Origin: Pinus tabuliformis
Taxonomy: Eukaryota; Streptophyta; Pinopsida; Pinales; Pinaceae
DNA length: 64,000 nt
NCBI GenBank assembly: GCA_031772625.1
Contig: CM062813.1
Span: 696,456,420 to 696,520,419 of the forward strand
Reading direction: 5' to 3'
The position numbers and the translations under genes are program-made. Every line of letters starts with the position of its first letter. Position 1 is the first letter of the stretch. Shown in pieces: positions 22,444 through 33,673 of this stretch. Under the pieces are notes generated by a model. It did no database searches. It saw only the letters and a list, made by a program, of their open reading frames with translations, and was not told the DNA's origin.

Positions 22444-22639
22444 GTTACATGACTCTATTTCATCATGCTAGCATCACTTTACGATATCCCTGCAGGGCTT
22501 GCGGAATTTGAGTAGAATAGAGAAGAAGAGAGAGAAGAAAAAGCTTAAAAGCTCTGACGATATTAGAGCTCTATAGGTGCAAGAATCCTCTAACATATCC
22601 TTGGGCATGGAGTCTTCAAGTGTGCTTCAATGGTCAACA
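22444..22639 (-). repeat. 5' start of Tat-like LTR W2 (minus)
   Basis: It resumes after the second GTTAC copy. On the minus strand the LTR starts TGTTGACCATTGAAG at 22639, compared with TGTTGACCACTACTGG in element B. 'tgctagcatcac' and 'agttacatgactct' match the B and 9.6-kb LTRs. Plus-side flank: 'aaacgttatag'. No polypurine tract precedes it, so W2 is a 5' LTR or a solo LTR. Confidence 0.6.
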
Positions 22640-24209
22640 AAACGTTATAGCTTTAGTAAACAAATACACTCCTCTGCACTAATGTGCTAATATGTACTGA
22701 TTTTGTCACGCAATTTACCATGTTGTACAAAGTCCGCCACAAACTAAATTTGAGATTAGAGAGTTAGCATTTCATCAAGAGATGGGCCTCATCATGACAT
22801 ACAGATTCAGAGATCGAAATTAATGACTAATGTATTCTATTATAATTTTAAGACTTTACTTTATTTCTGCTTTAGGGGGGAGACTCCTATGGACTCCTTA
22901 TTTTTATATTATTATTTGCTGTATTTTTTGAGTCCCATTGACCTAGTTTGGTCTTCAGTCTAATAGTTGACCTCAATAGAATTTCTTGTTTCTCTTCTTT
23001 CTTCTTTCTTTTTGGGTTGCTCTAAGAATTATGGCAATGGCATATGCTCAATTCATACTGACAATAGAGAAGATTGGATGCTTAGCCATGTGATCAATAA
23101 ATGTGCATCGTCACCACCCAAAGCTTCATATACCAAAGTTGATAGATTTTTTTTTTAATGTTCATATATCACCTAAAAATGCATACAGTAAACCTAATTA
23201 ACAAAATTGTTAATATTATTATTTATGTTCCCTAAAAGTCACATCCCTTCACCGTGACCCACTTTTCAAGGCTATATATGCCAACACATTTATTCATTGC
23301 AATCACATGTCTATCAATTACTATTTTATTATATATATGAAGTGCACCATGTCTGCCTTTAATCTCTGTGCTGTGTGTGAAAGACAGAATATGGACACCC
23401 TGGGTTCATAAGAATGTCCAAGAATACAGCTGAATTATGCAATCAGAGATGCCTAGCATCCACCATCCCTAACTAAGACAATTCACTAATTATTTAGTAT
23501 ATAGTATTTACTCTATATAAGGGCAATGGTGGTGATTGGATGCAATGATGTTTTATTCGTCCCTAATTTCTAATGGAAATTCGATAGTCTAACCCAATTA
23601 ATAGACTCGATAACCGAAAGGAAGCTATAATAGAAATATCCCTACAACTAATTGGTTTGGAAATTGATTTGTATAAGAAGCATGTTCTTGCATTATCATA
23701 AAACTAATTATTTAGTATTTACCCTATATAAGGGTAATGTTGGTGATTGGATGTGATGCTGCTTTATTGATCCCTAATTTCTAATGGGAAGTCAATAGTC
23801 CAACCCAATTAACAGACTTGATAACCTTTCATCAACCAACAGAAGCTCCAACGGAAGTATCCCTGCAGCTACTTGACCTGAAACTTGACTTGTGCAAGAA
23901 GCATGGCCTTGCATTAACATAAAACTAGTTATTTAGTATTTACCCTATATAAGGGTAATGGTGGTGACTGGGTGCAATGTTGCTTTATTGATCCCTAATT
24001 AGTAATTTCTAATGGGAAGTCAACAGTCTAATCCAATTAACAGACTTGATAACCTTTCATCAACCAAAGGGAGCTCCAATAGAGGTATCCCAGTAGCCAA
24101 TTGACTTGAAATTTGACTTGCGTAAGAAGCATGGTCTTATGTTATCGTAAAACTCAAAGGAGAACCGACAGCTTTCTTCTAAGAATAGAAACAGAAAAAC
24201 AACACCAAC
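22640..24209 (-). other. Intron or gene-flank sequence downstream of SecA exon
   Basis: No exon of SecA C-terminal to the GGDRIE exon could be found here, so this is intron (or a truncated gene end). It holds the tandem repeat at 23488-24155 and otherwise nothing I can recognise. The frame at 22967-23158 has no domain. Confidence 0.55.
23488..24155. repeat. Three-copy ~220-bp tandem repeat
   Basis: Units start at about 23488, 23706 and 23926, each opening with 'aattatttagtattta' (variants) then 'ctatataagggtaatg', 'gatccctaatttctaatggg', 'aacagacttgataacc' and ending 'aagaagcatggtctt...cgtaaaact'. Units two and three are more alike than unit one. The third ends about 55 bp short of a SecA exon end. 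Confidence 0.93.
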
Positions 24210-24311
24210 CTCTATGCGATCTCCACCAAAAATGCGAAAGATGTTGTCTTCAAGACTTAGAAAGAATCTTGAGCTTCCTGGATCACCTTGCCTACCACTT
24301 CTTCCACGCAG
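24210..24311 (-). CDS. SECA1: Plastid-type SecA, exon with [14 protein letters not shown] motif
   Basis: SecA is the ATP-driven motor that pushes precursor proteins through the thylakoid Sec translocase. This 102-nt exon encodes 34 residues from [10 protein letters not shown] to GGDRIE, covering helicase motif VI of the second nucleotide-binding fold; the [11 protein letters not shown] block is nearly invariant in the family. Boundaries: acceptor CAG before CTGCGTGG (24312-24313) and donor GT after ATAGAG (24208-24209), phase 0. No stops. It joins in frame to 25307-25375. The next downstream exon is not visible. Plant introns and splice sites exclude bacterial contamination. Confidence 0.93.
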
Positions 24312-25306
24312 CTGTAAGAATATATTAACGTGGATAACATAAGCAATTAAAATAATAGATGAGTTTAGTGGACAATATCTAGATACATAAAGGATGAGAT
24401 GTTATGTTGAAACAAAAGATGTGCTTATAATATATACAATTATCAATATCAAAATGAATATGCATCACCTAGCTATGATAAGTATCAGGAACACTAATCT
24501 TCAAAATTGTTAGTGATAATACAGGCAGCAGCTTTGCAACATAATAGTGAATGTCAAAAGTTCACAAAGTAGATTCAAGCATGAATTGAGAAACAGCTTG
24601 AATGACACTAAGCTGGGACAAAAAGGTTGCTTGTTCAAGGTAGCAGAAACTTGAAAGTCCTTGATAATGGCAGCAGTTATGGTCAAAACAATCATATTAA
24701 CAAAAAGAACACTAGCTAAAATAAAATGAAACATGTATGGTTAGGCGGTGTGGATATTTGGGGTGGATTTTTAATGATCATTATCACAGACTGTCATTAA
24801 ATAATGCAGCCAACCAGGATTTTGACATGATATAATAATATCCATTATAACTAACAGACTATAACATCGAGGATCCAAATCAAGTAATGGTCTAAAAGGA
24901 GCAATAAGAATGATATGGTCAATAAAGTTTGCTTGCAGAGGATCTTATAAAAGGATTTAAAGAAAGGGAGATGATAACTAGCATCAGCTTTACAATATTG
25001 TCAGTGAATGTACAACATGTTGAAATTGATTGGCATGGCATCGGAGTCAACACAAAGTGAAGAGATGCAACATGTTCGACATATCCAGCAGATATCAAAA
25101 TAGTTGCATTTAGTAATGAAACATATCAACTAAATCATACAGAAGCATACGAAGGATTGTTTATGACAGACCAGGGAAACCCACATTGATATATTCTCAT
25201 ACATCATTGTTGTTTCATCACAAACTGAACAAAATTTATATCACCGACATTGTCTCTCTGCCTAACATATTTTAAATGTGTGAAACCATTTCTTCAGTTT
25301 TCATAC

Positions 25307-25375
25307 CTGATTGTCAATACGCCTTGACTCATGCCGCTCCGTACCAACTACATGAAGTCCCCCTGCTGTAATTAC
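25307..25375 (-). CDS. SECA1: Plastid-type SecA, exon with [13 protein letters not shown] motif
   Basis: A 69-nt, 23-residue exon reading [11 protein letters not shown] then [12 protein letters not shown], the strongly conserved stretch directly before [10 protein letters not shown] in all SecA proteins. Acceptor TTCAG precedes GTAATTAC; donor GTATGA follows CAATCAG; phase 0 on both sides. About 1 kb of intron separates it from the next exon (24311), and ~100 bp from the previous one (25476). Confidence 0.93.
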
Positions 25376-25475
25376 CTGAATCAACATTGCTAACTACATA
25401 AGCAAAATTGAATGACATTTCCACACCAGATAATAAGCAGTAAATACAAGAATGTGATCACAATGACATAGGTAC

Positions 25476-25571
25476 CTTATTTTTCTCCTCTTCTGTATAG
25501 ATTTTATACTCACAAACAATAGCTTCAAAAGCATTGCGTAGCTTTGCAAGGACTTCATCTTGGATTGGGCC
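25476..25571 (-). CDS. SECA1: Plastid-type SecA, exon GPIQDEVLAKLRNAF...
   Basis: A 96-nt exon encoding 32 residues, beginning GPIQDEVLAKLRNAF and ending YTEEEKNK. This matches the segment that precedes the (V/A)[12 protein letters not shown] block in chloroplast SecA1. Acceptor CTAG before GGCCCA (25572-25573) and donor GTACC after AATAAG; phase 0. The three exons read through without stops in the known protein order. Upstream exons (walker motifs, preprotein-binding domain) are not in the window in recognisable form, so this is either a gene with very long introns or a gene fragment. Confidence 0.9.
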
Positions 25572-26474
25572 CTAGGAAAGTGGAATATAAATATAAAAGG
25601 TCAGTTTTAACACAAAATGTCTTGTTAGACCACTTGCTGATATTTCTGAATCACATAAAATAAGCAGCAGACTGACACAGTTATCCCTTGGTACGAAATT
25701 TACGACTAGAAACAACCTTAAAAAATTACAACAAATTGCATTTATAAAAAATTCAATGCTATTTGTAGCCACCCTCCCTTTTTATCCTCGTGCAATCTGC
25801 AATACTTCTCTTAGTCCTACTCAAGATCTAATGGACCAGTAGATCTACAATAGGAACATCATGTTCATTTGGTGAAATCACCATATAGTTCCACTCAACA
25901 AGGAGTCGCAAAAACCATTCTTTCTTCACAAAAAAAAGATGCCAAAAAATGCTCTTTCCACAAGCTAAAACCATTAACATCAGAATAACTAGATCCACAA
26001 GCATAACCAAATAACCATAGTGCAACCAAAGCTCTGATTTTTCAAGGGTACCCTCATACACGAATAAGCATGAATATCATATATATACATAAGTGATTAC
26101 AATTGTAATGAAAATCACATTTTATAGGTCCTATGGCTAGATTACTTAACCCTAAAGGGACTAATAACTAAACATCAAATACCACACTAACCAATAATGT
26201 GGGCTACCATCTCCCACTACAGGGGAGTCATAAAGGATATTAATTAATGACCACTGCAAGATGACAAAGTTGAGCTTAACTACCATAACACCAACATATA
26301 GAATTCTTTCCAATTTCATTAAAAGGAGAATATTTTATATTCATCGAAAAGATGATCAAATACCCTAAATAAGTGAATATGGTGCCCAAATTATAATATG
26401 TCAAAAACAAGTTAAATCCCACACACACATGTATTTATTCCAAAATAGAATGGTCAATTCTCACAATATGATTT
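25572..26474 (-). other. Upstream intron of SecA; element A target site
   Basis: No exon is recognised. The frames at 25572-25772 and 25828-26061 (minus) are short, domainless and leucine/isoleucine-rich as expected of AT-rich intron. It ends with the GATTT target copy (26470-26474) of element A. Confidence 0.55.
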
Positions 26475-26899
26475 TGTTATGCTCTTAACCTGCAAAACAA
26501 TACCCAAGCGAAGAAAAGATACCGAGAACACAGAATATGCGAAGAAAATATACCCAGAACACAGAATAGCAATGATTTTATTATTCAGAGAGAAATGTTC
26601 GCAGGCCTCTTCGAGGGGGCAACCTCCAATAGAGCAGAGCTCGATTACAAAACAAGACACGATGCTCCTCGCAGGGAGTCTCTATCCTTTATATATGACT
26701 CATACATGCAATACCACGGGCCAATATCGTGGGTTTTATTAATACCATCTATCTAATACTACCGCCCATTTGCAACTAACTGTGGTCTCGTCATTAATTG
26801 CGAGTTAACCACTTACAAATATTAATATGGGCTTTATTGACTCTTGACTATGACGTGATCCCATGACATAAATAAGGGGGTTAGGGTGGGACCCTAACA
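26475..26899 (-). repeat. 3' LTR of element A
   Basis: 425 bp. Minus-strand TATA box 'tatataaag' at about 26687-26696 and polyadenylation region 'aataataaaatca' near 26571-26585. It pairs with 32298-32721. Confidence 0.95.
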
Positions 26900-26909
26900 T
26901 GCCCTCCCC
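26900..26909 (-). promoter_or_regulatory. Polypurine tract of element A
   Basis: Read on the minus strand, GGGGAGGGCA directly precedes the 3' LTR start TGTTAGGG. Confidence 0.8.
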
Positions 26910-26928
26910 GTTAAGACTAGCCTTGTCC

Positions 26929-28170
26929 TCAAGGCTGAAGCTGCGGAAACTGCTGAAGAATAGTGGCTGGTTCCCAAGTTGCATCTTCCGGAGAGGTGTC
27001 TTTCCATTTGACGAGGACCTCCTTAAGCATGCGGCCGTGCAGGTGCTTGTCTTGTGTGTCTAGAACCTGTTCAGGTTGAAGCCAGATTGACCCTTCTTCG
27101 TCCAATTCAGGTAGACTGGTTTGAACTCGACAATTGTTCCCAATCACTTTCTTGAGGCACGATACATGGAAAACTGGGTGGATTTTTGCTGTAGGTGGCA
27201 AAGCCAACTTGTAAGCCACTTCTCCAATGCGCTGAAGTACTTGGTATGGTCCATAGAATTTTGGAGAGAGCTTTTGACAACCCTTGTCTTTGAGTGATGT
27301 TTGCTTATATGGTTGCAGCCTCAAAAAGACCTGATCCCCTTCTTGAAATTGGCGCTCTGAGCGATGTTGGTCAGCCTGTTGCTTCATACGGTTCTGAGCT
27401 TGATGAAGATTCTCGCGCAGATGGGCAAGCATGGTTGCGCGGTGTTGTAGGAGTTGATCCACGGCTTGTACTTTGGAGCACCCCGTGAGATAAGAAGTAG
27501 GGGAAGGCGGAAGTTGTCCATAGACTGCTTCATAGGGAGTCATTTTGGTGGTGGCATGATAGTTGGTGTTATACCACCATTCCGCCAGAGGTAACCACTG
27601 TACCCAAAGGTGTTGTTTTTCTGAAGTGAAACACCTAAGGTAGGTTTCTAGACATTTGTTGACGGCTTCGGTTTGACCATCTGTTTGCGGATGATATGAA
27701 GTACTGAGTTTGAGTTGAGTGCCTTGTATTCTGAAGAGCTCCTGCCAAAAATTACTGGTGAAGATTGGGTCGCGGTCGGACACAATAGAAGTGGGCATGC
27801 CATGCAATTTGAAGATCTGATCCATGAAAGTTTGAGCAACCAAAGTGGGTGTGAATGGTTGGGGTAGGGCGCAGAAATGAGCATACTTCGACAGTCGGTC
27901 CACAACCACCATGATGACTGACTTGTTCCCAGACTTTGGAAGACCTGTAATGAAATCCATGGAGACCTCCGTCCAAATTGACGTCGGAATGGGCAATGGT
28001 TGTAATGTGCCTGGTGTGTTGACGGTTTCCCCTTTGTGGCGTTGACAGACGTCACATTATGCTACGAAAGTAAGGATGTCCTGTTTCATGCCGGCCCAAA
28101 AAAATGATCTTCTGGTGCGAGCATATGTCTTCTGAAAGCCCGAATGTCCTGCAATGGGAGATGAGTGCAA
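26929..28170 (-). pseudogene. Element A integrase with chromodomain
   Basis: Inserts element cDNA; the chromodomain targets chromatin marks. The HHCC zinc finger (GHSGFQKTY ... CDVCQRHKGE) lies at ~28140-28035. The DDE core follows: D in MDFITGLPKSG, D in SDRDPIFTSNFWQELF, E in QTEAVNKCLE. The C-terminal chromodomain carries VLVKWKD and DATWEPA. Two in-frame TAA stops occur, at ~28170 (after SRILA) and 28057 (inside the zinc finger before CDVCQ). Both fit CAA codons changed by C-to-T. From 27996 to 26929 the frame is open (355 codons). Confidence 0.93.
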
Positions 28171-29229
28171 TTATGCCAAAATGCGACTTTTGAGGGTGGA
28201 TGTTGGTGATATTACGACTCTGTCCTTGTAGCGAAGAATATCATTCTGCCACGAGTAGCCCTTGCTGGAATTAGGATCTACCTGCAATTGAGAAATGAGT
28301 TGGGAGAGCCCGGGATGTGAAAACCATTCCCTGCGAGCCTCTTCAATCCAGTCTGGAATGGGGAGGGAAATTGCGAGCAGAGTACTTTCCTCCTCAAATT
28401 GGCGCGACAATGCATCTGCTACCCTGTTGTCTTTCCCTTTCTTGTAAATGATCTCATAATCATATCCCAGCATTTTGGCTAACCATTTATTTTGTTGTGG
28501 GGAAGATAGGCGTTGCTCCAAAAAATATTTAAGACTGTGATGATCTGTGCGGATTTGGAAACGTCGCCCCAACAAGTAAGGTCGCCAGGTCTCGACTGCA
28601 TGTAAGATGGCCATCATTTCCTTCTCGTAGGTAGATTGGCCCAGATTCCTCCCACTTAGTTGTTGGCTGGTGAAGGCCAATGGTCGCCCTTCCTGCATTA
28701 AGACCGCTCCAATACCTGTTCCCGAAGCATCAGATTCAATGACAAATGATTTGGTGAAGTCCGGTAGTGCTAAGACAGGAGTGGAACACATAGCGGTTTT
28801 GAGAGCTGTAAATGCCTGTTGTGCTTCTTCGTTCCAGAAGAAGGAATTTTTCTTTAGGAGTTGCGTTATGGGCTTCGCTATGTGGCCATAGTTGCGGACA
28901 AATTTACGATAATAGCCTGTGAGACCCAAAAATCCTCTCAAGCTTTTCAAGGTCTTAGGTTGAGGCCATTCTTGCATTGCCTGGATCTTTTTTGGGTCCA
29001 CCTTGACACCTTCACGCCCCACAATGTGGCCCAAATACTCAACTTCTTCCATGCCAAACGAACACTTAGACATCTTGACAAATAATTTATGCGTGCGGAG
29101 CAGTTGCAAGAGTAGATCTACATGCTGAAGATGTGCCGCCCAAGTGCCACTATAGATGAGGATGTCATCGAAGAAGACAAGGACAAATTTTCTGAGATAT
29201 GGTTTGAGGAGGTGATTCATTAGGCTCTG
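28171..29229 (-). pseudogene. Element A reverse transcriptase (C-terminal half) and RNase H
   Basis: Begins just after a frameshift in the RT fingers. It holds the RT catalytic FFDDILIYS, the thumb and connection, and RNase H with ESDASGTGIGAVL, YEKEM and RTDHHSLK, then VADALSR. All catalytic acids are present. The frame shifts at ~29228: one T appears to be missing where the family has TFQSLMNHL, so the upstream frame ends in ...TFRA and stop. Otherwise intact. Confidence 0.93.
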
Positions 29230-31355
29230 AAAGTAGAGGGGGCATTACAGAGACCAAATGGCATGACCAGGAACTCATAATGGCCTTCATGAGTTCTGAA
29301 AGCTGTCTTGGGAATGTCTACTTCCTTCATGCGAATTTGGTGGTAGCCTGAGCGAAGATCCAACTTAGTGAAGAATTGAGCCCCATTGAGTTCGTCCAGC
29401 AAATCGTCAACCACTGGGATGGGAAATTTATCTTTGACTGTTAACTTATTGAGGGCCCTGAAGTCTGGACACATCCGCCACTCCCCATCTTTCTTGAGGA
29501 CCATGACTGCTGGAGATGAATAAGGACTAATGCTGGGACGAATGACACCTGCTTCCAACAATTCCTTGATGATTTTTTCTATTTCGTTCTTTTGGGTGAA
29601 CGGATATCTGTATGGCCGCACATTTGGGGGTTGGGCCCCTGGAACTAATGTGATGCTATGATCATGTTCCCCTCGCGAGGGTGGAAGCTCATGAGGCTTG
29701 TCAAAGACCGTCCGATGTTTATTTAAAATCTGTTGCATCTCAGGATGAATTGGCTGAGACATGGTGTCTACTACTTGGATGGCATTAAATTGAGCTACCA
29801 CTCCATGATGGCCCTTTTTTAACAATTTTTCCATCCTATGCGAGCTGATGATAGAGGGGGCTCCCGCCTGTAGTCCACGGAGGGTATGTGTGGAGTTGTT
29901 CTGCTTAAAACTCATATATAACTCCTGGAAATCCATTGTGATTGGCCCAAGAGTGCGGAGCCATTCCGCGCCGAGGACAATGTCGCAACCCCCCATGTGT
30001 ATTGCAAACATGTGGGTTTTCAATTGATAATCCCCCATTTGAATTTTGACATTTTCACAGCAACCTTCACATTTCATTGTGCCCCCATCTGCAATCTGGA
30101 CTTGGAAGTTAGAAACTGCCCGGACGAAACAATGTGCTGCTTCAGCGATCTTTTGGTGGATGAAATTATGGGTACTTCCACTATCAATCAAGACTACTAC
30201 TGGGCGATGTTTAAGAAAACCCCTGATTTTGAGAGTTTGAGGGGAAGAAATTCCTACCAATGCATTTAGCGAAATAATTGGTTCATCAGATACAATCTCC
30301 TGTTGGTTATCTTCTTCGATCGCCTCCGGTTCCTCAAGTGGTGGATCTTCCTCGGTGGAGCTGTAGTCAGTGGCATCTATTTGAAAAAACTTGTGCTCTT
30401 TGCATTTATGACCTGGGGAATATTTTTCATCACAGTAGTAACATAGTCCTTGCTTCCTTCTTTCGGCCATTTCCGCAGGTGACACCTTTTGAATCTTAAG
30501 TGTCTGAGTCATATTGGGAGCCTGTGAGGGACGACCTTTAGCGGGGAAGTTGGGGCGGCTGGATTGGGCTGTTAATGCACGTTCCACCTTACGGGCTACC
30601 TGGCAAGCCTCTGTCCATGTGGGAGGGTGGTGGAGTAGAACCTGAGCTTTGATGGCTTCTTTAAGACCACTGATAAAGCATTCCATGTAGAACTCATCTG
30701 TGAGACCCTTAGTCCGGAAGGCTAAGGCTTCAAAAGCAGTCATATATTCCTCCACTGTACCCGTCTGTCGAAGCTTAGTGAGACGCCCCAAAAAAGAGTC
30801 TTCCTGTTCAAAGCGACTGCGAAGAGTTTTGGCAAATTGGGCCCAATTCTGAAAATGTCCATTGCAACGCTGATGCCATTCCTTCCATTGCCATCGTTCA
30901 TTGTCCAAGTACATGGTGCCCACCATAAGCTTAGTCCCCTCATTTGTGATATGATTCAATTGGAAATACTGCTCCATTTGTGCTAGCCATGCGGACGTGT
31001 GAGAACCGTCAAATTTCTGCATATACAACTTGGGAGGTCGCTGACTGGGTGGTGGATGGGAGTGCCAAACGTGAGGAGAGTGGCTAGACTCTCCCTCATG
31101 GTATTCATGGCCATTATACGCCTCCTCGTGGGCTGGCTTCTTGCCCTTTGGGAATGCCTCCTGTAACTGGTTACTTATTCCTTTAAGCTCAAGTTCTATG
31201 TGGTTACTCATTCCTTGAAGCTCAAGTTCTATGTGGTTACTCATTCCTTGAAGCTCAAGTTCGATCTTGTGCACCGCAGTTTGGAGGGAGTGCACATGGT
31301 TTTCAATTTTGTCGATCCTTTCATTGGCCATCGCTTGAGCGCGAGTTTCTACCAT
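29220..31355 (-). CDS. Element A Gag, protease and start of RT
   Basis: 711 codons starting [20 protein letters not shown], a typical chromovirus Gag start. It contains: a coiled-coil segment with a 13-residue unit [11 protein letters not shown].. repeated three times; a Retrotrans_gag capsid domain (~110-255, [11 protein letters not shown] ... RFEQED); a zinc knuckle [14 protein letters not shown] (~308); an aspartic protease with DSGSTHNFI (~395); and RT up to [12 protein letters not shown]. It ends by the one-base frameshift described for the next frame. In an intact element Gag and Pol would be one continuous frame. Confidence 0.93.
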   Translation of the reverse strand: MVETRAQAMANERIDKIENHVHSLQTAVHKIELELQGMSNHIELELQGMSNHIELELKGISNQLQEAFPKGKKPAHEEAYNGHEYHEGESSHSPHVWHSHPPPSQRPPKLYMQKFDGSHTSAWLAQMEQYFQLNHITNEGTKLMVGTMYLDNERWQWKEWHQRCNGHFQNWAQFAKTLRSRFEQEDSFLGRLTKLRQTGTVEEYMTAFEALAFRTKGLTDEFYMECFISGLKEAIKAQVLLHHPPTWTEACQVARKVERALTAQSSRPNFPAKGRPSQAPNMTQTLKIQKVSPAEMAERRKQGLCYYCDEKYSPGHKCKEHKFFQIDATDYSSTEEDPPLEEPEAIEEDNQQEIVSDEPIISLNALVGISSPQTLKIRGFLKHRPVVVLIDSGSTHNFIHQKIAEAAHCFVRAVSNFQVQIADGGTMKCEGCCENVKIQMGDYQLKTHMFAIHMGGCDIVLGAEWLRTLGPITMDFQELYMSFKQNNSTHTLRGLQAGAPSIISSHRMEKLLKKGHHGVVAQFNAIQVVDTMSQPIHPEMQQILNKHRTVFDKPHELPPSRGEHDHSITLVPGAQPPNVRPYRYPFTQKNEIEKIIKELLEAGVIRPSISPYSSPAVMVLKKDGEWRMCPDFRALNKLTVKDKFPIPVVDDLLDELNGAQFFTKLDLRSGYHQIRMKEVDIPKTAFRTHEGHYEFLVMPFGLCNAPSTFRA

Positions 31356-32283
31356 ACACCAACCTGATGAAAAATTGGGACCGCCTAAAAATTTTTACTA
31401 AGAAATTGAATGGTACCACCTTGCTCAGGTCGTCGTCCTGATACTGATGGGCTAGGTCACCAATAAGCGCCCCGGAAGATCTCAGACTCGTTTTTTTTTT
31501 TAGAAAACTCCTAACGGAGTTTTACTCCTTCCTGATCAATATTGCAGTCGCCAAATCCTCAAAATGTCAATGCCGCCAAAAGTCTTGCGAAAATTATATC
31601 CAGGTACAGGAACCCTTCACAACTACTCCGATCTGGTGGATCTGAGAGATCTGAATGGTGGAACAACTGCTGCTGCTGATCTGGAATATCCGATCTCGTG
31701 GATTTGAGAGATCTGAATGGTGGAACAACTGCTGCTGCTGATCTGGAATAGATGATGTGTGATCCCCCGATAGAAAGGGAACTATGGTCTTGGGGAGTGT
31801 CAGGTGCTACAGATCGCAATATACATAAGGGTCTGACAGTAGTACTAGGCCCAATGTTTCAGGGCTCTAACTAAGGAGGATCGACCGTACCCTTAGCTGT
31901 ACAACCCGACTACCCTATCGTACGGGCGAGTAATCTCTCCGAGTGCTGTTCTCGGTGTACTGTAGCCACAAGACGGCCGAAGGTTTATCTATGGCGAGGT
32001 TTCAAGGGAGCTAGGGGGCTTCCTATATACCCAGAGGGTACGTGGAAGACAGTCCGTGCGCGGTTCTGTCTAATGCGCTACTACTCGAAGGGGTACCCAC
32101 AGGGGTTACAAGGGAGTCCAACAGACGTGACCACCTCTTGTATTTCCTGCGTGCATGCCTCCCCAAATCTGCAGGTTTATGCGCTTAACGACAAATCCCA
32201 TGGTTTAAAGACGCCGGAACACGTCTCTAGCCAAAAAAAAAAATTTTGCTAAAATTTGGAGATCCCACCGAGCCCTGGAAAGT
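31356..32283 (-). other. 5' leader of element A
   Basis: Untranslated leader of ~930 bp between primer site and Gag ATG. It contains a ~60-bp tandem duplication ('gagagatctgaatggtgga', 'aacaactgctgctgctgatc') at about 31628-31750 and a T run at 31491-31501. No gene. Confidence 0.75.
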
Positions 32284-32295
32284 GCTCTGATACCA
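32284..32295 (-). promoter_or_regulatory. Primer-binding site of element A
   Basis: Minus-strand TGGTATCAGAGC two bases after the 5' LTR, complementary to initiator tRNA-Met. Confidence 0.93.
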
Positions 32296-32297
32296 CT

Positions 32298-32721
32298 TGT
32301 TATGCTCTTAACCTGCAAAACAATACCCAAGCGAAGAAAAGATACCGAGAACACAGAATATGCGAAGAAAATATACCCAGAACACAGAATAGCAATGATT
32401 TTATTATTCAGAGAGAAATGTTCACAGGCCTCTTCAAGGGGGTAACCTCCAATAGAGCAGAGCTCGATTAAAAACAAGACACGATGCTCCTCGCAGGGAG
32501 TCTCTATCCTTTATATATGACTCATACATGCAATACTACGGGCCAATATCGTGGGTTTTATTAATACCATCTATCTAATACTACCGCCCATTTGCAACTA
32601 ACTGTTGTCCCGTCATTAATTGCGAGTTAACCATTTACAAATATTAATATGGGCTTTATTGACTCTTGAATATGACGTGATCCCATGACATAAATAAGGG
32701 GGTTAGGGTGGGACCCTAACA
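32298..32721 (-). repeat. 5' LTR of element A
   Basis: 424 bp, pairs with 26475-26899. TATA box near 32509-32519 on the minus strand. It is followed by target copy GATTT. Confidence 0.95.
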
Positions 32722-32923
32722 GATTTGCTATTCACAACACGGGTTACAAGAGAATCACAATATTTTAGAAGGCATATGAGATCAAATGTTATTAATAACA
32801 GTGTGATTGGTCGTATAAAAGTTTTGTACTGATAATTAACAAGTTTTCTGTGGGTTGGAAAGAAACAATGACAGCAACATGTATAACAATAAAAGATGCT
32901 ACAAACTAAGTCACCTAACACGA

Positions 32924-33673
32924 TGATTGCTAAATATTGTAGCTCGGATAGGTGTTCTACCCTTGAGAGGTGTCATTGAGGCTAGGAACACAGAGAAATG
33001 AATTATCTCCAAGCCCATGTAATTCTTACTAAGTTTCATCAAGGGAAATGTCTTAATTAAGTCAATTAGTGATTTCTAAATATTTCCTAAGTTAAAACTT
33101 AGGAAAACTGGTTAATTAATTGACATTAGTTGAGATAATATCAATTTTCCTCTAGAAGCTTCTTGGAAGTTTCTAAGATGATCCTAGCCATCGATTGTGA
33201 CAAGATAACTTCTAATCTTGGCCGTTGATTTGTGAATGAGAAATTATAAAGGGAAATTGATGGACAATGTTGGAACACATGGAGTTCGGTGAGTTTTCAG
33301 TAAGACACTAGGAGGTTTTCAATAATAGTAATCGAGAAGGAGATTTCCGGGTTTATTTTTCATTTGAGACACTTCCAACTTTTGAGTTTCAAAGGGAGGT
33401 TATGCTAACTAAATTATTCTACATAGAAGGCTGTGCGAGTTGCCTTTGTGAGTTGTCGGAAGGGAAGTGCGAATTGCCAGAAGAGCAGTCTGAGTTGCCA
33501 AAGGGTTGTGTGAGTGCTAGGAAAGACTGAGCGATTTGCAAAAGGAGGGTCGCGTGGGTTTTCCTAGTTGATTTGATCTCTCAAAGTGAAGATCGAATTG
33601 CCAATGTTAGGCAAGCAATGAATGTAATTTGTCATTAGCAAATTTGTTGAAGATTAATAATAAGACCCTCCGC
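32924..33673 (+). repeat. X-like LTR (X3a), first part
   Basis: It shares block order with the X LTR at 62969: 'ggtgttctac', 'aacaca..gaaatg..tctcc', 'cctaagttaaaacttagg', 'ggccgttgat', 'aataataagaccctc'. It is diverged and interrupted at ~33673 by a second X-like LTR. Its R-U5-like end resumes at 34744. Boundaries approximate. Confidence 0.6.

Larger units (their letters stand above)
26475..32721 (-). mobile_element. Element A: Ty3/gypsy chromovirus, nearly full length
   Basis: LTRs TGTTAGGG...CATAACA (minus orientation) at 26475-26899 and 32298-32721; target duplication GATTT at 26470-26474 and 32722-32726. The LTRs differ at about nine or ten positions of 425 (~2%). Primer site at 32284-32295; polypurine tract at 26900-26909. 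Pol order is protease-RT-RNase H-integrase with a C-terminal chromodomain, which defines a chromovirus. It lies in what I take to be the SecA upstream intron. It is inactive through one frameshift and two stops. Confidence 0.96.

Noticed and set aside
23488-24155. CRISPR-like array
   Set aside because: Only three long, directly adjoining ~220-bp units without spacers in plant DNA; a tandem repeat.
24210-25571. Bacterial contamination or plastid-genome DNA as source of the SecA sequence
   Set aside because: The coding sequence is split by introns with GT/AG boundaries and phase-0 joins, amid plant retrotransposons.
27294-30943. Several plus-strand frames opposite element A pol and gag
   Set aside because: They are antisense shadows of the chromovirus genes, which have clear domains on the minus strand.
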